Below, in pieces: positions 45,516 to 58,500 of a stretch of DNA of 64,000 bases (position 1 is its first letter; each line of letters starts with the position of its first letter). The translations under genes and the position numbers were made by a program. Under the pieces are notes generated by a model. The model was not told the DNA's origin and ran no database searches. It saw only the letters and a list, made by a program, of their open reading frames with translations. Origin of the DNA: Phascolarctos cinereus (Eukaryota > Chordata > Mammalia > Diprotodontia > Phascolarctidae); the NCBI RefSeq assembly GCF_002099425.1, contig NW_018344060.1:380501-444500 (forward strand). The letters run 5' to 3'.

Positions 45516-47479
45516 AAACTAATGTGCCTTCTAGGTCTAAAAGCTCACAATTCCTTGTCTTTCTTAAATCTTCTCTGACTGATACTTAGGAGATCACGTC
45601 CAGCGCAGTCACCCTCCTCTGAAAACAATCCAGTTGATTAATACCCTCCATAATGTGTGATGTGCAGCACTGAACACAAAATCCTAGACATGCTGTGACC
45701 AGGAGGATGTCTTCTTGTCCCAAGACAGAATGTATCAACACCAAGAGCCCTGGATTTGGAATCAGAAACCCAAGTTTGAACTCTAGCGCTGTGATCTTGG
45801 GCAGGTCACTAAGCCTCTGGGCCTCTATAAAATAAAGGCTTTAGACTAAGTAGTCTCTGGGTCCTTCCAGCCCTAAATCCCTGAACCTCAAAGACCTCGC
45901 TCCCTCTGGACACCAACTGCTCCTACTGTATGTTAAGATCCCACAGAGCTCTTATCTGCTTGGTTACACAGGACTCAACCCTGTCCTTCCTCTGCCATCC
46001 TTAGGATGGAATGAAGTGATTATCATCTAGCTCCCAGAAATGGATAAGAGGCAAAACCAGTCTTTCCTGCTTTTTGGACAATGTTGGGATGGGGATGTCA
46101 GAGGGTTGTGAAGTCTCTTTCTTGCAGAGTGTTAAGACTTGTGGTGTGGTGAAAGGAAGACTGGATTTGGGGTCAGACTTGAGTTGAACTCTGCTATTTA
46201 CTACCTGAGAGACCTCTGGAAAGTCTCTTCTCTTGTCAGGGGGTGTCTCAGTTTCCCTCTCTGTGAAAAAAAAAAAAAGGAGTTTATACTGTATGAGCTT
46301 TAAGGGCCCTTCTACGAGCAAAGTCTATAACTCTGTGAATCTTCCTTGGTTTTGGGAGAAGACAGGACACAAGTACACAGTCAGGGCAGGGCTGTAAGTG
46401 TGTTATGCTTGGAAGCAGGGGGCTGGATGAGTTGACCTCTAGAAGCCCTTTCCGGAATAGCCACAAGCTACAGCCTCTAATGAAAGGTCTGAGTGGCCAT
46501 CATTTCGGGGATGGCTATTACAGAGAACAGACCATTTTCCCTTCAGATTCTAGTAAATGGTGTGGGTCCCCCCCAACCTCAATTACCTAATACCTTGAAG
46601 CAGCAAGCATTAGGGCTGGCAGCAGCCACAGGAACCAGAAGTAATTCAATCAGCTAAAGAGATGCTCAAAGTCTCTCCTGAGGGAGCAGGAACAAGGAAA
46701 GAGCAAAGGGGAATCTGAGGAGCATTGATGTTCTTTGCACTCTCCACTACTGATTTCTTGTGCCTATTAGGGCTGTTTGGAATGAAGTTTATGTTTCCAT
46801 CCTGTTCAAAGGACCATCATAATTTCTAAAAGCAAATCACATTGGAGACTTCTGTGGTAGGATTAGAAGCTGGAGGGGCTGGGTTTAAAGTCATAGACCA
46901 GGAGCAAACCTAGACTCTTTGCGTGCCAATTCAATACTAGTGACAACTCTAACAGAGTAGAATTCTGTAAAGCTTGACAAAATGGAGGTGGGCTGAGTCC
47001 CAAATTGCGAGTTTCAGTAAAAGATCCGAGTGACCCATTACCTGTAAGAACAATGACAAACGGGAAACTGACACCCCTTCTAGAAAGTAAAGGCAAGGCA
47101 ACCTGGACACAGCTTAGGGGGCTCCTCCATACAGAAAAGGCCCCCACTAACTTACAGGCCCCGGTGGGTGAGTGCAAATGGGTATCTGGGCAGAATTAGA
47201 GGACCACAGGCTTAAAACTGGAAGAGACCCCAGAAATCAGTGAGTCCCACTCATTCATTTCACAGGTGAGGAGATTGGGGACTTAGGTTTAATCATTTGT
47301 CTGAGGTCACCCCAGGAATAAAGGGCAGATCCTCTGACTCCACCGCCAGTGGTCTTTGCATTGCAACATAATTATCTGCCTCAGTTTCCACCTACCTCCC
47401 AGGGCTGTTGTAAGAGAAAATGAGATCCTATTTGTAAAGGGCTTAGCAAGCCTTAAAGTGCTGTATAGTGCTAGATCCA

Positions 47480-47600
47480 TATGTGTCTGCATGTATATAT
47501 GTATGTGTGTATATGTATAGGTATGTACCTATGTATATGTATGTCTATATGTGTGCATATATACATATGTGTATGTGTATTTATGTACATACACACACCC
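47480..47600. repeat. (TATG)n-type degenerate microsatellite
   Basis: ATGTATATATGTATGTGTGT-like alternating purine-pyrimidine repeats over about 120 bp. Confidence 0.88.
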
Positions 47601-48664
47601 TTCCCACAAACAATGAATTCCAAAATCTGGCCAAACTGAGCTATCTACCACCTCCTTTAACACACTGTGCTTTCCCAAGTCCAGTCAATAAGCATTTACG
47701 AATATAATCAGACAAAAGACAATCCCTGCCCTCAAAAAGCTTACATTCTAATGGGGGTTTGCAACACATAAAAGGGAGCTGAAAAGGGGGAAGAAGGCCC
47801 CTGTGCAGAGAATTACAGACTCCCTTCCTCAAAATGAAAGTTCCAGGAAGAACTCGCCAGTGGAAGAAGGGGCTGCCCAGGAGGTGAGAGAAGGCAGCTG
47901 AAGCATGGCGGCCAAGTCTAGAGAGTGAAGTCTGGCCATTCTGAGCCGTTCCTTGAAATGAAGGTTCCAGGAGGAACCCATTTCTCCCATTCCCACTCTT
48001 GTGTTCATATTGTCCCCTGTGCCTAGGATGTCCTCCTCACCTTCATCTGCTGATTTTTTTATCAATCCCTTGGAAACCAGGAGGTACCATGGGGGTTGAC
48101 CTTGGAGTTGGGGGAACTTGGGTTCAATTCCTGGCTCTGCTATTTGCTACCTGTATGAGCCTGGGCAAGTCATTTCCTCTCTTTGGGCCTCAGCTTCCTC
48201 ATCTATAAAATGAGAAAGTTGAACTAGATGGCCTCTGAGGTCCCCGGGCTCCAAATCTGTGATCATTAAAGCCTAATCCAGACTGCCTCCTCCAGGAAGT
48301 CTTCCCTAATCCCCAGATCAGGGACTTGGAGCTGGAAGAGCCACTGAGCCCAACAGTCCCATTTCATAGATGAGGATCCAAGAGGTTAAGAGATCATCCA
48401 CGCCCATGAATCCAGGATCTTTTCTGTTGGACTGGATTAAGCCTGGGGCCTCACACACACTTTGCTGAGCACCTTTCTAATGCACTTCGAGGGTACCATT
48501 TTGCACTACAATTATTTGTCCATGTATCCTGTCTCCTACCCCACCCTGCCTTGCCCCCACCAGATTAGAGCTCCTGGACACCCTCATCAAAACCTTTCAT
48601 CTCCCTAGCATTGATCACAACATCCTCTCTGCACAGAGTGATCACTTGCCAAATGCCTGTTGGA

Positions 48665-49140
48665 AGGAAAATGAAACTGAAATTAATTGAAAAATTAGGG
48701 AATGAGGGCAAAGATGGTTTCAAAAAGACATGGAAAGACTTGTATAAACTGACTGCAGAGTAAAGGGAGCAGAACAATTTTCACTCAGATGCCAACATCA
48801 ATTTTTAAAACGAACAATTACAAAAGACGAGAATGCTGCTCCAGTAATCAACCACGACCCCAGAACACTAAAGAACACTGAGCTTCTCAGGGCTGACCAG
48901 CGTGCAGAATGAGGAGGGCATTTTTGGACGTGACCAATGGAGGAAGGCACTTTGCTTAACTAGGCTTGCACAATACAAGGGCTCTACATTTTCTTCTTTC
49001 CTTCTTCTTTCCTTTCTGCTTTTCCTTTCCCTCCTTTCCTCTCTCCCTTTCTTCCCTCCTTCCTTTTCAGTGAGTGGGGGAGAAAAAAATGAATGTTTGA
49101 TAACTGGGGGGGAAAAAAGAAAACATCTCATGCTGTTATT
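48665..49140 (+). mobile_element. Marsupial L1 3' end relic
   Basis: The piece AAAAAGACATGGAAAGACTTGTATAAACTGACTGCAGAGTAAAGGGAGCAGAA matches the L1 copy at 55070-55125. The 3' UTR (GGACGTGACCAATGGAGG) matches 8995-9010. A CT-rich tract at 48990-49070 lies within. Confidence 0.7.
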
Positions 49141-49415
49141 GAGAGGGTGCATATGCTAGCACACCTCTCCATGTGGCAGTGTATACACAAGAGCACGTGG
49201 TTCTGAGTGTGTAGGAGTGTGCCTGAATATGTGTGTACAATGGTACCTGTGTTTTAGGACCTCTTTGTGCACACAGGCCATTCGCAGGTCTGATGTGGAG
49301 GGAAATCTGGTGGGGGGTCAGTGAAATATTGATCTAGAAGCCAAGAGACGGAGGTCTCAGTGCTGGCTCTGCCATGAAGGTGCTGAGTGACCAGGGCCGC
49401 TCCCTTCCCTTCTCT

Positions 49416-49605
49416 GAATTTTCAATTCCTTTTCTCCTCTCTTTCTTATTATCTTCTCTTTCCTCTTCTATTCTCTTTTCTTTTCTCTTCTCTCTTTTGT
49501 CTTATCTTCTCTTTGCTCCTCTATTCTCTCTTCTCTTCTTTCCCCTTCTCTACTCTTTCATCCTCTATTCTCTTCTCTTTTCTCCTCTTTCCCCTTCAGC
49601 CAGAA
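49416..49605. repeat. Polypyrimidine TTCTC-rich tract
   Basis: Degenerate TTTCTCTTC-type repeats over about 190 bp. Open frames across it are low-complexity by-products. Confidence 0.88.
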
Positions 49606-50514
49606 ACACTTCGCTTTCATTAAGTGTTTGATTTTTTTAAATTAATTTTTGCTCATTGCTCATTCAGAAGCCTTTTACTGTTGCCAAATTTTTCATGACA
49701 CCCACAATTTAAGAAGTGCTGAACTAGAAAACCTTGAAGGTCACTTTCAGCTCAAAATCTATGATCTTTTGAGATAATATTTGTAAAGCATTTAGCACAA
49801 GCCTGGCACACAGTAAGTGCTTAATAGACGCTTGTTCCTTTTTCTCTTTTCTCTTCCCCTTCTCTTTTATGTGTATGTCCTATGATCTCAGAGCTTGCAG
49901 AGGCTCCAGGCATCTCTAATTCAACCTGCACCTGCATAGGAATTCCCTCTACTACATCCCCAACAGGTGGAGATAGAGAAAAGACCCCTGGATTTGGTGT
50001 TAGAAGACTTCTATTTCAATAGCTACTTCCTACCTAAGACGCTGAGCAGATGACCCCTCCTATCTAGGACCTAGTTTTCTCCACTGTAAAATTAGGGCAT
50101 TGGACTAGATGGGCTCCAGTTTTATTTCCAGCAGTAAATCCCATGATCCTCTAAGTGGTCTTCCCATCTCTGCTAGAAGCCTTGCATAGACTGATACCAG
50201 ATAACTGGGGAATGGAGCTGCTGGCTGCTGGCAGGAAAGACTCCCACCTGAGGAAAAGGGATATGGATGGTCCAAGCTGAGATTGGAGAGAGACAGAAGA
50301 AATAAAGCCAAGGCCCAAGCCAGGTCAAGGTGAAGTACATTGAGAATAGCAGAGTCAGCTGAGGAGAGGAGAGGCTGACGTGGAAGGGGCCATTTAAAAC
50401 AGGGGCAGCTGGCACAGAGTTTGGGAGGGCACACTTGAACAAGCAGTGGTAGTAGGTGTTGGCCTGTATAACAGAATAAAATGTATAATGGTAAAATGAT
50501 AGCCTGTATAGCGT

Positions 50515-50930
50515 AGGGCAACTAGGTGGCACCGTAGATAAAGTGTCAGGCAGGGGCAGCTAGGTGGTGCAGTGGATAGAGCACCAGCCCTGGATTCAGG
50601 AAGACCTGAGCTCGAATCTGGTCTCAGACATATAACACTTACTAGCTGTGTGACCCTGGGCACAGTCACTTAACCCCACTGCCCAACCCAAAAAAAAAAA
50701 AAAGATAAAGTATCAGGCCTGGAGTCAGGAAGATTTATCTTCCTGAGTTCAATTCTGGGCTCAGACACTTACTAACTGTGTGATCCTGGGCAAGTCACTG
50801 TTTGCCTCAGTTTCCTTATTTTTTAAATTAACTGAAGAAGGAAATGGCAAACCACTTCAGAATTTTCACCAAGAAAAGCCCAAATGGGGCCATGAAAAGT
50901 CAAACATGACTGAAACAACTCAACAAATAA
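50515..50930 (+). mobile_element. MAR1-like SINE split by a younger SINE
   Basis: The head GGGCAACTAGGTGGCACC is separated from its body and RTE tail (CCCAAATGGGGCCATGAAAAG) by the SINE at 50552-50703. Confidence 0.87.
50552..50703 (+). mobile_element. Younger poly(A) SINE inside the MAR1-like SINE
   Basis: It is a full copy with a poly(A) tail. Flanks GATAAAGTGTCAGGC (50537-50551) and GATAAAGTATCAGGC (50704-50718) differ at one of 15 positions. Confidence 0.92.
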
Positions 50931-51156
50931 CCTAATTCCCTTCACCAACACGGCATGCACACCAAATTCCCTTCTTCTCTATGAGGTTGGCATTGCTATA
51001 CTACCAGAACATCTGCAAGGGAAACTCACCACATTCTAAAACAATTTTTCTCTTTCTTGAACCAAAACCTTCATCCTCCATCCCACTCCACCTTGTTCTA
51101 GGGCCTAGCAGGAAAGGTCGAATCCCCCTTCTATGTGGCAGGCCTTTAAAATACAT

Positions 51157-51203
51157 GAATGAATGAATGAGTGAATGAATGAATGAATGAATGAATGAAT
51201 GAA
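51157..51203. repeat. (GAAT)n microsatellite
   Basis: Eleven or so GAAT units with one GAGT interruption. Confidence 0.93.
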
Positions 51204-51399
51204 GCATTTATCAAGCATTTACTATGTTCAAAGAACTGGGGACCCAGATTAGAAAACAAGTCCTTGCCCTCAATGAGTTCACATTCTAACAGAGATAGAT
51301 AACACACACAGGAGGGTACAGTTGCAAGTCAGATAGAAAGGCCTGGTGGTGATTAGGATTCAGTGGCAAAGCAGATAATGATGGTGATGATGATGAAGA

Positions 51400-51665
51400 T
51401 CATACATAGTAGCTAATGTTTCTATAGGGCCTACTATGTGCCAGGCACTGCACTTGCTAAGCACTTTACAATCATCTCATTTGAACCCCACAACAACCTG
51501 GGAGGTAAATGCTATTATTATCCCCCTTTTACAGATGAGGAAACTGAGGCAAACAGAAGTAAAGTGACTTGCCCAGAGTCACACAGGTAGGACATGTCTG
51601 AGGCTGGATTTTAACTTAGGTCTTCCTGACCCCAGGTCCAGCACTCTATCCTCTGTGCCATTAAG
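51400..51665 (-). mobile_element. Near full-length MIR-type CORE-SINE
   Basis: In reverse orientation it runs from CTACTATGTGCCAGGCAC and CTAAGCACTTTACAATC through TATTATTATCCCCCTTTTAC and GACTTGCCCAGAGTCACAC to the head remnant TCTATCCTCTGTGCCATTAAG. Confidence 0.82.
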
Positions 51666-53412
51666 CAGATGACCATGCCTCTCCATGTCATTTCTATTGA
51701 TAAAACTAAATCTGAAAGGTTCTGAGGTTGAACCACTTGACAGTGCCAAGGCCTTTGTGGGGAAAGCTTTCTTCCACAGACATAGCTGCTAAAAGGTGGG
51801 GACGCCCCTGCTGAGGGAGTTGCTGGGTGTTATCCCCACAAGGGCTGCTCCCCTGGACTCTAGGGGATGGGCAAGATGCAGGACCAGTAATATTCCCATG
51901 GCACGTGGGCTCACCTGCCCATTGGTTGCAATTGGCCAGTGGTGGTGGTAGTGAGGGTGGCAGAGACAGCGGGCTCCTCGCCCCCCTGAGGGGTCCTCCC
52001 CACATCAGCCATCTTTCCAATACAGGAGGCTCAGCCTGAAGAGCAAGACGATGTGGAGGGGTAGGAGTATGAGGGAGGGGATGGTGCTGTTCAGTGAAAA
52101 GCATGGATACCTGGCCACTTCAAGTCAAATTTCTGAGGACCAAGCACGGCATGGTGGGAGGCTGCTGGAGATGAAGTCAAGTCTTGGGACTAAATCTCAT
52201 CTACTTCTTGCTATTGGTGTGACCTTGGATACATCACATCCTCTTGGGGAGCCCCAAGTTTTTCTATAAAATTAGGGAGTTAGATTAGACGATCGCTGAA
52301 GTCCTATCTGGCTCTAAAATCCTAGGATTAGAAATTTCTGGCCAGAAGGAACCCTAGAGGCTACTCAGTCTCCCTTGTTCATTTTTCAGATGAGGAAACC
52401 GAGGCATGAAGGAGTTCAGTAATTTGTCCAAGGTCTCACAACTAATAAGTGTCTAAAGTAGGACTTGAACCCAGGTCTTCCAAAGCCTATACCTAGTGCC
52501 TTCTCTGCTACTTGACACCGCCTTTCCAGTCTTTGATCCACTGGCATGTTTTGCCACTTCTTTCTCTGAGGTTGCCAAGATGACAGACAAGTCTTTGAGG
52601 TTGGCTAAGGGAGGCTGTTGGTAGGTTTCCCAATCCTCTTTTTCTCTGGCCTTCAAGATCCAGCCCCAACATACTGTTTCACTCTCAATAAAGGGAGTTT
52701 GGGGACCTCAACTCCAATCCTAACACTTTCTCTGCCTCTGCCCCTACCCAAGGATGTCTGAAATAAAGGCGTCTGAGCCCCAAGGGACCCCTGGAGTGAA
52801 GGTCCCTCTCACCCTGGTCACTCCGTCATTTGCCAAATGGAACATAGAGACAGCCAATCCCAAGCCAGTGGCCTGAGGATTCAGAACCGTTCCTCCAGCC
52901 CTTTCTCCCAATGGACCAAGCTCCAAGAAAGATGTTTGAGCAAATTGTTCTGCTCTTTTTTTTCTTTTCCCAAATAACTTAAGATATTTTATGAGATGTT
53001 CAAACAACTGCACGTGGCCTCTGCCCTTCCCTCAACATAGTCTCAGGCTGGGTCTGTCTACACATGCCCCGTGAATCTCTGGGGAGCAGATTAAATGTGC
53101 TAAAGAAATGGGTTTCCTGACAGTGTAATACTTCAGGAAGCCCTTAGTTTTTTGTTTTTCTGAATGGAAGCTAAACCATGCAGTGGGTAGAACTCTGGAC
53201 TTGGTATCAGGAAGACTCTAGTTATATACTTGCTGTGTGACCCTGGGAAGCTCTATAACCTCTCTGTGCCTCAGTTTGCCTGGCTTTAAAATAAAGGCAT
53301 TGGGTTCAGTGACCTCTAAGGTCCCTTTCAGCACCAAATTAATTATCCTATGATTCCCTCTTTCTTCAGGGCTTTAAGAGAATAGATTTTTTTTTTAATA
53401 ATAGCAGTTTTA

Positions 53413-53560
53413 GGGGCAGTTAGGTGGTGCAGAGGATAGAGCACCAGCCCTGGAGTCAGGAGGACCGAGTTAAAATCCAGCCTCAGATACTTACTAGCTG
53501 TGTGACCCTGGGCAAGTCACTTAACCCAGATTGCCTCCCAAAAAGAAAAAAACAAATGCA
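53413..53560 (+). mobile_element. Marsupial tRNA-headed SINE
   Basis: It is near full length (GGGGCAGTTAGGTGGTGCAG to an A-rich tail). The flanking sequences are similar but the duplication is imperfect. Confidence 0.87.
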
Positions 53561-54687
53561 GTTTGAGTAGTTTTAGGTCCTGCCCATAACACCATAGGAG
53601 TGGTGAGCAATTATTTTTAAAGGATCCAGGGATCTTCATCACTGAATGGAAGAAGATTCAGTTAGAATCTGTTACTAAATTCTTTGTATACAAATGGTGC
53701 CATCCAAAGGTTTGTTTTGCTAAGTAAGTTAAACATTCCCTTTCACTCTATTTATTGTTTACAATTATCTTCCATTTCCAGGGTAGTCTCCTTGGCCATA
53801 GCCAGGGACCTCAGCCTCTGGTTGGAAAGGCTGAGCAGATGGGCCTGATGTCCAAGAGCCAGTCTCTCTAAGTACACAAAGATTGATCAGTGAAAGAGCA
53901 GCAGGGTCATGTGTCTTAGACCCACAGCAACTCACAGGAACCACTACTACGGTGCATAGGGCTTACGGAGGGAATGAATAGTCAGATCTATACAGTATAG
54001 ATCATTGGAATCTTAAAGGGGGCTTCCATTCGGATGGCTTTAAGAAGGCTATAAAGGGTTTTCACAATGTAGAGTGGAGAAAGGACGAAAACAGAAAACA
54101 TACTACCTACAACCATGTTTTATTAGCAGACCTGTAACTCCTGGGCAGAAAATGCCACCTTCTAAAGCAGATCAGCAAGTGTTCTAGAACCTGGCATCTT
54201 GGAGAGTTGACAGGGAAACTCAGATATTAAGTGACTTCCCCAGGTTCATGCAGCCAAGATGTGCCAAAAGCTGAACTTGAACTCGGGTCTCAATTCTGGA
54301 GACCAGCCTGCTATTCACCGTCATAAGAAATGAACTGCAATGAATGGCCAATGAATATTAAGAGACTTACAGAGCATGAAATATAAATTGTCATGACATT
54401 CCATGGGTCAAATGAAAATAACTATAAAAAGTTGCAAAATAAATGTGTTGATTATACTGATGTTCAATATTGTTCATATAAATGTGTGAAAAAAAACCCA
54501 AAGAACTTCTTACTCTATCACCTCATTTGAGCTTAACAACAAACAGGTATTTTCATGACCAAGTCAAAGGGGTAGGGAAGGGACAAGCATTTAAGTACCT
54601 ACTAATATCGTAAGCATTTTACAAATATTTTGTCATTTAATCCTCATCACAGCCCTGTTAGGTAGATGCTATTATTATCCTCATTTT

Positions 54688-54891
54688 TAAAATATATTTT
54701 ATCTCCCCCCCCAATTACATGTTAAAACAATTTTTTAACATTTGTTTATTTTAATGTTTTGAGTTCCAAATTCTATCCCTCCTTCCCTCCATCCCCTCCC
54801 CCTCACCTGAGACAGTAAGCAATCAGATATAGGTTATACATATTCAATCATGTAAAACATTTCCATATTAGTCATTTTGTACAGACTCAAT
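54688..54891 (-). mobile_element. L1 3' end, reverse orientation, inside the CORE-SINE
   Basis: Read in reverse it carries AACCTATATCTGATTGCTTACTGTCTC and a GGGAAGGAGGGATAGAATTTGGAACTC-like end, the same 3' region as the copy at 55380-55500. The duplications ATTATCCTCATTTT (54674-54687) and ATTAGCCTCCTTTT (54892-54905) differ at two positions. Confidence 0.78.
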
Positions 54892-54952
54892 ATTAGCCTC
54901 CTTTTACAATTGAGGAAACTGAGGCAGACAGCAGTTAAAGAACTTGCCCAGG

Positions 54953-55516
54953 CAAAGAATTGGCAATTGAGAGGATGCCCATCAATTGGGGAATGGCTGA
55001 ACAAGTTGTGGTATATGAATGTAATGGAATACTATTGTGCTATAAGAAATGGTGGGTAGGCAAACTTCAGAAAAACCTGGAAAGACTTGTATGGTCTGAT
55101 GCAGAGTGAAGTGAGCAGAACCAGGAGAACATTGTACACAGTAACAGCCACATTGTGCGATGACTACTATTGATAAGACTTCACCCTTCTCAGCAAAGAT
55201 CTAAGACATCTCCAAAGGCCTCATGATGGAAAATGCTATTCACATCCAGAGAAAGAACTATGGAGTTTGAATGCAGATCGAAGCATACTATTTGCTATTG
55301 TTTTTCTTCTATTGTGTTTTGTTTCCTCTTTCTGGTGGTTCCAGCATCACTTATGTGAAAATATGTTTAATAGGAATGTTTATGTATAGCCTATATCAGA
55401 TTGCGCACCATCTTGGGGAGGAAGGTGGGAAGGGAGGGGGAGAAAAATTTAAAACTCAAAAGCTTATGGAAGTGATTGTTAATAATTCAAAATAAATAAA
55501 TTAAAAAAAAATAAAG
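54953..55516 (+). mobile_element. Marsupial L1 3' end, forward, inside the same CORE-SINE
   Basis: It contains GATGCCCATCAATTGGGGAATGGCTGAACAAG and TGTAATGGAATACTATTGTGC, reading EWLNKLWYMNVMEYYCAI in one frame. This matches the EWIKKMWYIYTMEYYSAI end of human L1 ORF2. It ends in an A-rich tail. GAACTTGCCCAGG occurs at 54940-54952 and 55517-55529 as a perfect 13-bp duplication. Confidence 0.88.
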
Positions 55517-58500
55517 GAACTTGCCCAGGGTCACATAGCAATGTGTCTGAAGCCAGAATAGAATGCAAGTCTTCCTGACTCCAGGGCCCACAATACAAGT
55601 AAAGTTCTTTGCAAATCTTTAAAAAATATATAAAAATCATCATCATCATGCCCATATTACAGAAGAGGAAACCAAGGCTCAGGAAGAGAGGGTTTGGAGG
55701 GTCATGCTACTTAACTTAGTGTCAAAAGCAGAACCAGGACCTAGGTATCTAGACATCAGATCTGGGGCTTATTAACAAACCCTCTTTCCTAGACAGAACA
55801 AACACAAGCTTTGGCCCAGACAGAGTCTGATTGCCCAAAGAGAGCTGATGAGTGAAGCAGCTTGGACCAGATTCGCCCTGAGGCTGCAAACTGTGATGTA
55901 CAAGCAGTTGGGTATAACAAATCCAGCTTCAGCTAGCTGCTGGGGCTGGGACCACCTGAGCCCAGGATAGGCTTGTCTGGTGAGAATCATCAGCTTTGCA
56001 GAAAAATGCCAGAGGAGCAAACTAGGTCCAGCAAAGAAGGGAGCACGCCCACTCAGAAAGAAGCATTTATCAGACCGTGCCTTCCACTCCATCACACGAA
56101 GCCTGTTCCCTTTCCATCCTCCAGCAGAGCGCATTCCAATTTACCCCTTTTCCTAAAAATCTGCGAGTTTGCGTTTTTGAGGCCTTCTCCTCTTGGCTTA
56201 ATAAAGCAAGGCAATTTTAAACGTGAAAGAAACTTAAAACAATACATCCCTGCAGCATCAGGCTGACCTCCTAAGGAAAAGGAATTAGTCTCTGGGATGG
56301 AGTTACAACTTATTTGCAAAGTTTATCATTCCAATAACTCATCTTGTCTCCCTGTAATCCTCCCCTTTGGTACTGATGGCTACTCAGTCACCCCTGGAGC
56401 AAAGACCTAGAAAGCCAGAAATTATTACAATACAGAAATTACCACAGGATAGTATAGGATTGAGTACCACATACTCAACACATGTGTATTGGCCAAGCCT
56501 GGCTCTTAGTATACCTATCCCTGAAATCAGGATATAAATCTTCATGACTTGAAGAGCTAGCAGCATGAGAAAGCTCTATCCAGGATTAGGCTTTGGAGGA
56601 CCTGAGTTAGAGTTCTGCCATAACCATTGCTCACATCATTGTGTGACCTTAGGAGATCTGAGTTCTGCCACCACTACTGGTCAAACCATTGTGTGACTCT
56701 GCTCTGCATCTAAGTATTCTTGTTTGTAAAATGAGAAAAGTGAACAGAAGGTTCTCTTCCAGCATTGACGTTCTATGATTCACTCCATCGCCCAGGAAAA
56801 CAGCATCACAGTCCCTATGGATTTTCTCGTCCCAATGGCCATGACGTTTTCATCTCTGTATGGAAACCAGTTTCCCCCCAGGTGACTGCAGAAATGTCAA
56901 GAGTGGCTGGTTATAAGTAAGAGTGATTACAGTCATTTACATGAACCATATGCTAATTACCATGCAGGCCAATAATGAATCTGAGAATCAAGGACACTGG
57001 CACTGGAAGAGACTGTCAAGGTTATCTACCAGTATATGGATGAATATTGATGTATATCATTAAATATATGCCAGGCCCACTGAGTTGTCCATATACATGA
57101 TCCCACCATTAAACCCTTCCCATAGGTGCTCTATCTTCACAGCTTGTTGCTGAACAGCATGGGCATTCTGCTCTCAGTTTTAAAAAATTAGAGAGATTGA
57201 TGCCTATGACCCTGGCCTCGTCAGCCCTGAGTTCCAACCCTCTGAGCTAACACTTACTAAAATGCTACCATGTGGCTTTCCTAGGACATTCCAAAGCTGG
57301 ACTGACTGTGATCTAGCCCCTCCCTGGCTCCCATTCACCCATCCCTCTGATCCGGAGGCTTAGCTGACAACTCCCGCTGGCTCTGTCCCACCCCAGACTC
57401 TGGGAGACAACTGGAACCAGAATGGGGTGGCTAGGACTTTGTAACTAACAGCCCAATTCAAAAGCACTTGGATGGTGATGGCTGATAGAGCTTGAATCCC
57501 CTCATCAGGTTAAAAAAAAAGCAGATGAACTTAGTATCTATTTAGCAAGAATAATTACTAGGATGCTACCCTCCTCTTTGGCCAAGTCTCACCCTGCTCC
57601 CTCCCCTAATCTCTTAGGTACTGGGGTCTCCACCCATGACAGTTGGCACCTGTCCCTCCCCCTTGAAGTGGTGACCTCTGGTCTAAGGTCTCTCCTCAAG
57701 GATCACCACCCCCATCTGAATTTGTCATTTAAAGTTGCCCCCACACATCTGGTGGTGTTTAACCTTTGACCATTACTGCCAGTTACGTTATACTTTGACG
57801 AATCCTGGCTCTGAGAGAGAGGGGGGCAATAGTACAAGAAGGTCATTAGCTTAGGACTCAATTACTCTTTGTACCCTGGCTCCTAGGAGCTGAAGCCTCT
57901 GCTTTGTATTCCGAATGCCACATGATGGTGTTCCCACCAGCCCCTAGGGCCTGGCCCAAATGCACACCCTGTTCTGCATGGACAGATTTCCTCGGTCCTG
58001 GATTCTAGGGGTCCTGGAAATAGTGTCCCCTTCCTGCCTCAGATCTCTAATTCTCAGATCTGCCTTCTGAACTCCTGTCCCCGTACACAAGCACATAGCC
58101 CCTCTTCCTTCACTCGACCCTGGTTTCTGGTTATGATCTCTTCTGGCTCAGCATATTCCATTGCAACCTTGAGTCTTGAGTCTAACAAGAACCAGGCAAG
58201 CTCTTAGCCGAGCTCTCTGCAGGCCCTCAAGGGCTGTTCCACTCCCGAAGATAACAGATAATACCAACAGCTGTACTGCAGGACTAATGGCCCACAGCAG
58301 CTGCCGGGGCCTGTGTGGCATTCCAAGAGCATTCTCGTCACATCATCGTCAGAAGCCACAGCTGGGGAGGACTGGAAGAGAGAATCGCTAGCATCTCCTG
58401 GACCCAAACCACCTTTCCCTTACCATGGGTGGGCCCCAGCTGTTACTTCTCTTATAGGATGGGGGGTGGGGTTTGCAGATGTGGTCAAAGTGTAAGAGGG

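Larger units (their letters stand above)
54590..55600 (-). mobile_element. MIR-type CORE-SINE broken by two L1 insertions
   Basis: The SINE runs in reverse: AAGCATTTTACAAATATTTTG, CACAGCCCTGTTAGGTAG, TATTATTATCC, then after an insertion AGCCTCCTTTTACAATTGAGG, and after a second insertion CAGGGTCACATAGC and GTCTTCCTGACTCCAGGG. Confidence 0.8.

Noticed and set aside
49374-49631. Ser/Leu/Phe-rich ORFs of 85 and 78 aa
   Set aside because: They are translations of a TTCTC-rich tract in two frames.
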